This document shows, in pieces, positions 61,781 through 64,000 of a stretch of DNA of 64,000 nt (position 1 is its first letter; the number at the start of each line of letters is the position of its first letter). Made by a program: the position numbers and the translations under genes. A model generated the notes under the pieces. It ran no database searches, was not told where the DNA came from, and worked only from the letters and a program-made list of their open reading frames with translations. Source of the DNA: Acidimicrobiia bacterium (GTDB lineage Bacteria; Actinomycetota; Acidimicrobiia; IMCC26256; PALSA-610); assembly GCA_026002935.1 (NCBI GenBank), contig BPGH01000001.1:2693250-2757249 (forward strand). Direction: 5' to 3'.

Positions 61781-62561
61781 GTGGTGTTGGGTGTCCCCGT
61801 GGACACGGGACGGGACGCACGCCTGGTCGGGCTGGCGATCGGCGGGATCGGTCCGGTGCTGGTCGCCGGGGCGCTCGTGGCCGTACGCGGCGAGCTCGCG
61901 AACGCGAACGTCGCGCTCGTCCTCGTCCTGGTCGTCGGCGCCGCGGCCATGACCGGCGACTGGGCCGCCGGGGCCGTCGCCGCCGTCGTGGCGACGCTCG
62001 CCTTCGACTTCTTCCACACGAGGCCCTACCTGAGCCTCGAGATCGCCTCCGCGGACGACGTCGAGACGACCGTCCTGCTGCTGGCCGTCGGGATCGGTGT
62101 CGGCCTCGTCACGACGCCGCGCGCGGCGCGCCGCCGGGGCCGCACGGGCGAGCGCGACCGGGATCGCCCGGATCCACCGCGTCGCGCGGCTCGTCGCCCG
62201 CGGCGCCCCGCCCGAGGAGGTGCTCCGCGCCGCGCACGAGGAGCTGACCGGGTTGCTGGAGCTGCGCGACGCGCGCTTCGAGACGCCGCCGTACCCGCGC
62301 GAGCTCCCCACGATCGCGCGCACCGGCGCCGTGACCGGCGTGGCCGAACGCCGCTGCTCGGGGCGCGACCTCGAACTGCCCCGGGACGGCGCGGCACTCG
62401 AGGTGCTCGCGCGCGGGCACGGGGTCGGCCGGTTCGTGCTGGTGCCGACGCCCGGGAAGGGGGCATCGCTCGAGCAGCTCGTCGTGGCGGTCGCGATCTC
62501 CGACCAGGTCGGCGCGGCCCTGGTCCCGCCGCGGCACGCGGAACCGTGGAGGACGAGGTGA
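61781..62561 (+). pseudogene. DUF4118 (KdpD membrane-domain-like) protein, frameshifted
   Basis: The first 110 residues form four membrane segments with TLAFDFFHTRPYLSLEIASADDVET, the hallmark of the DUF4118 domain of KdpD. After the break near 62120-62150 a second frame continues with TGIARIHRVARLVARGAPPE and LRAAHEELTGLLELRDARFE, a cytoplasmic domain like those that follow DUF4118. One extra base in a CGCC run explains the shift. No histidine-kinase core is present. It precedes the kdp genes by four bases, suggesting a potassium-sensing or regulatory role (inference). Confidence 0.72.
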
Positions 62562-62565
62562 GGCG

Positions 62566-62721
62566 ATGGGTGACGTGGTCTTCGCCGGCGTGACGCTCGC
62601 GTTCTTCGCGCTGTGCACCGCGTACGTCGGTGCCTGCGACCGCATCGTGCGGCTCGACGAGGGTCCGCGGCCCGCGACGGACCGGACGCAGCGGCGGAGC
62701 GCCCGCGAGGTGACGTCGTGA
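62566..62721 (+). CDS. 51-residue membrane protein at the head of the kdp operon
   Basis: The ATG at 62566 follows GAGGTGAGG. The product has one membrane helix (VFAGVTLAFFALCTAYVGAC) and a charged C-terminal tail (RTQRRSAREV). Its TGA overlaps the GTG of kdpF. Small proteins of this shape occur before kdpF in other actinobacteria; the function is not known to me. Confidence 0.7.
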   Translation: MGDVVFAGVTLAFFALCTAYVGACDRIVRLDEGPRPATDRTQRRSAREVTS

Positions 62722-62807
62722 GCCTCGACAACGTGTTCGGGCTCGTCGTCGCGGTCGCCCTCGTCGCCTACCTCGCCGCCGCGCTCGTCGTCCCGGAGAG
62801 GTTCTGA
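62718..62807 (+). CDS. kdpF: Potassium-transporting ATPase small subunit KdpF
   Basis: A 29-residue single-helix protein (SLDNVFGLVVAVALVAYLAA, ending VPERF) of KdpF size and pattern, starting with GTG that overlaps the preceding stop and ending six bases before kdpA. KdpF stabilises the KdpABC complex in the membrane. Confidence 0.85.
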   Translation: MSLDNVFGLVVAVALVAYLAAALVVPERF

Positions 62808-62813
62808 GCCCCG

Positions 62814-64000
62814 ATGACCGCCGCCGCCTGGGCCCAGTTCCTCGCGCTCGTCGCCCTCCTGACGGTGAGTGCGCCACCGCTCGGCCGCTACATGGCCGCC
62901 GTGTTCTCCGACGCCCGGCGCGGCGCCCGGCGACCGGTTCTTCCGGCCGTTCGAGCGGGCGGTCTACCGCGTCTGCCGCGTCGACGAGGAGCAGGAACAC
63001 CGTGGACCGTCTACGCGCGGTCGCTGCTCGCCGCCGGCCTGGTCGGCGTGCTCGCGGTCCACGCGCTGCAACGCCTGCAGGGCTGGCTCCCGGGCAACCC
63101 GAACGGCCTGCCCGGTCCCCCGCCCCACCTCGCGTGGAACACGGCGGTCAGCTTCGTGACCAACACCGACTGGCAGTCGTACGCGGGTGAGTCGACCATG
63201 AGCCACCTCACCCAGATGGCGGCGCTGACGACGCAGAACTTCGTCTCGGCCGCGGCCGGCATGGCCGTGATGGCCGCCTTCGTCCGCGGGCTCGCGCGGC
63301 GTCGTGCGACGACCGTCGGCAACTTCTGGGTCGACGCGACGCGCGCGACGACCCGCGTGCTCCTGCCGCTGTCGGTCGTGTTCACCCTCGTCCTGGTGAG
63401 CCAGGGGGTCGTGCAGAACCTCTCGGGCGACCGGGAGGTCACGACCGTCGAGGGCGCCGGCCAGGTGATCCCCGGCGGGCCCGTGGCGAGCCAGGTCGCG
63501 ATCAAGCAGCTCGGGACCAACGGCGGCGGGTTCTTCAACGCCAACTCGGCGCACCCGTTCGAGAACGGGGACCGTTCAACAACCTCGTCGAGACCTACCT
63601 GATCGCGATCATCCCGTTCGCGCTCGCGTTCACGTTCGGCCACATGGTGGCGGACCGCCGTCAGGGACGCGCCGTGTTCGCGATCATGCTCGTGATCTGG
63701 GCCGCGGTGTCGCTCGGCACGATGGCGCTCGAGACCCGTGGCAACCCCCTGCTCGACACCCTCGGCGTCGACCAGGAACCCGCGGCGACGCAGCCCGGCG
63801 GCAACATGGAGGGCAAGGAGGTCCGGTTCGGGCCCGCCGCCTCCGCGCTCTGGGCCGCCACGACGACCGGCACGTCGAACGGGTCGGTCAACTCGATGCA
63901 CGACAGCTACACGCCGCTCGGCGGGATGCTGCCACTCGTCCACATGATGCTCGGCGAGGTGAGCCCCGGCGGGGTGGGTGTCGGGCTGAACGGACTGCTC
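62814..64000 (+). pseudogene. kdpA: Potassium-transporting ATPase subunit KdpA, three frameshifts, runs off the window
   Basis: Frames joined give a normal KdpA: PPLGRYMAAVFSD, RFFRPFERAVYRVCRVDEEQ, WTVYARSLLAAGLVGVLAV, then the selectivity loops [36 protein letters not shown], and [20 protein letters not shown]. KdpA is the K+-conducting subunit. The frame breaks near 62930 (one extra base), near 63000 (one missing C) and near 63563-63575 (net one base lost). With the K+ loops intact in all segments, uncorrected sequence errors are likelier than a dead pump. The 3' end lies beyond the window. Confidence 0.85.

Overview
The window comes from a very GC-rich genome, almost certainly an actinomycete (Actinomycetota). 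The gene families fit the Acidimicrobiia or a related lineage: three luciferase-like (LLM/F420-type) oxidoreductases, an amidohydrolase behind a TetR-type operator, many acyl-CoA enzymes, an InhA-like enoyl reductase and separate Ku and LigD polymerase genes. The class assignment is inference. A recurrent start signal also fits: a TANNNT -10 element lies 6-9 bases before an ATG or GTG in about twenty genes, the layout of leaderless actinobacterial mRNAs. I used it to choose several starts. No rRNA, tRNA, CRISPR array, insertion sequence or phage gene was seen, and no gene-free gap exceeds 300 bases.

Layout. 1-8342: the end of an MFS transporter, a GT-C membrane glycosyltransferase, a glutamine-synthetase-like ligase overlapping a gamma-glutamyl hydrolase, an acyl-CoA ligase with an SDR, and two DUF202 membrane proteins. 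8397-20674: a CocE-type lipoprotein hydrolase, a hemerythrin-like protein, an ALDH-LLM-LLM operon behind a KstR-like box, a lone LLM oxidoreductase, a LOG-family remnant, an amidohydrolase and a sulfotransferase around a perfect operator, a catalytically degenerate isochorismatase-fold protein and a small phosphatase. 20773-25184: phosphoglycerate mutase, an OafA-type acyltransferase, a nucleotide cyclase, a DUF4097 protein and a thioesterase.

25225-32977 is the most unusual locus: TetR, a LivH-LivM fusion, a single 1002-residue MFS-LivF-LivG fusion, and a large substrate-binding lipoprotein, in one overlapping operon. A tandem hairpin repeat follows. 33255-43856 holds an acyltransferase, a signal-less binding protein, a 57-residue zinc-ribbon-like protein, divergent ku/ligD, an SDR, a thiolase with six frameshifts, a VIT-family transporter, a gamma-carbonic-anhydrase-like protein, phytanoyl-CoA dioxygenase, crotonase and a frameshifted esterase. 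43888-48871 includes a membrane HTH protein, a DUF480-aldehyde dehydrogenase fusion, an acyl-ACP-type thioesterase and two hydrolases.

48926-61654 is a surface-glycan cluster: an ABC-2 exporter (Wzm/Wzt), three glycosyltransferases, a sulfotransferase, acetyltransferases, an FkbM methyltransferase and WecD/WecE for 4-amino-4,6-dideoxygalactose. It contains two members of an unrecognised small-protein family starting YVMVPVPEE. FabI and another methyltransferase follow. 61781-64000 begins a kdp potassium-pump operon (DUF4118 protein, small membrane protein, kdpF, kdpA); two of these genes carry frameshifts. Frameshifts are concentrated in four genes, and their bases (one-base changes in G/C runs) suggest uncorrected sequence errors as much as real decay.
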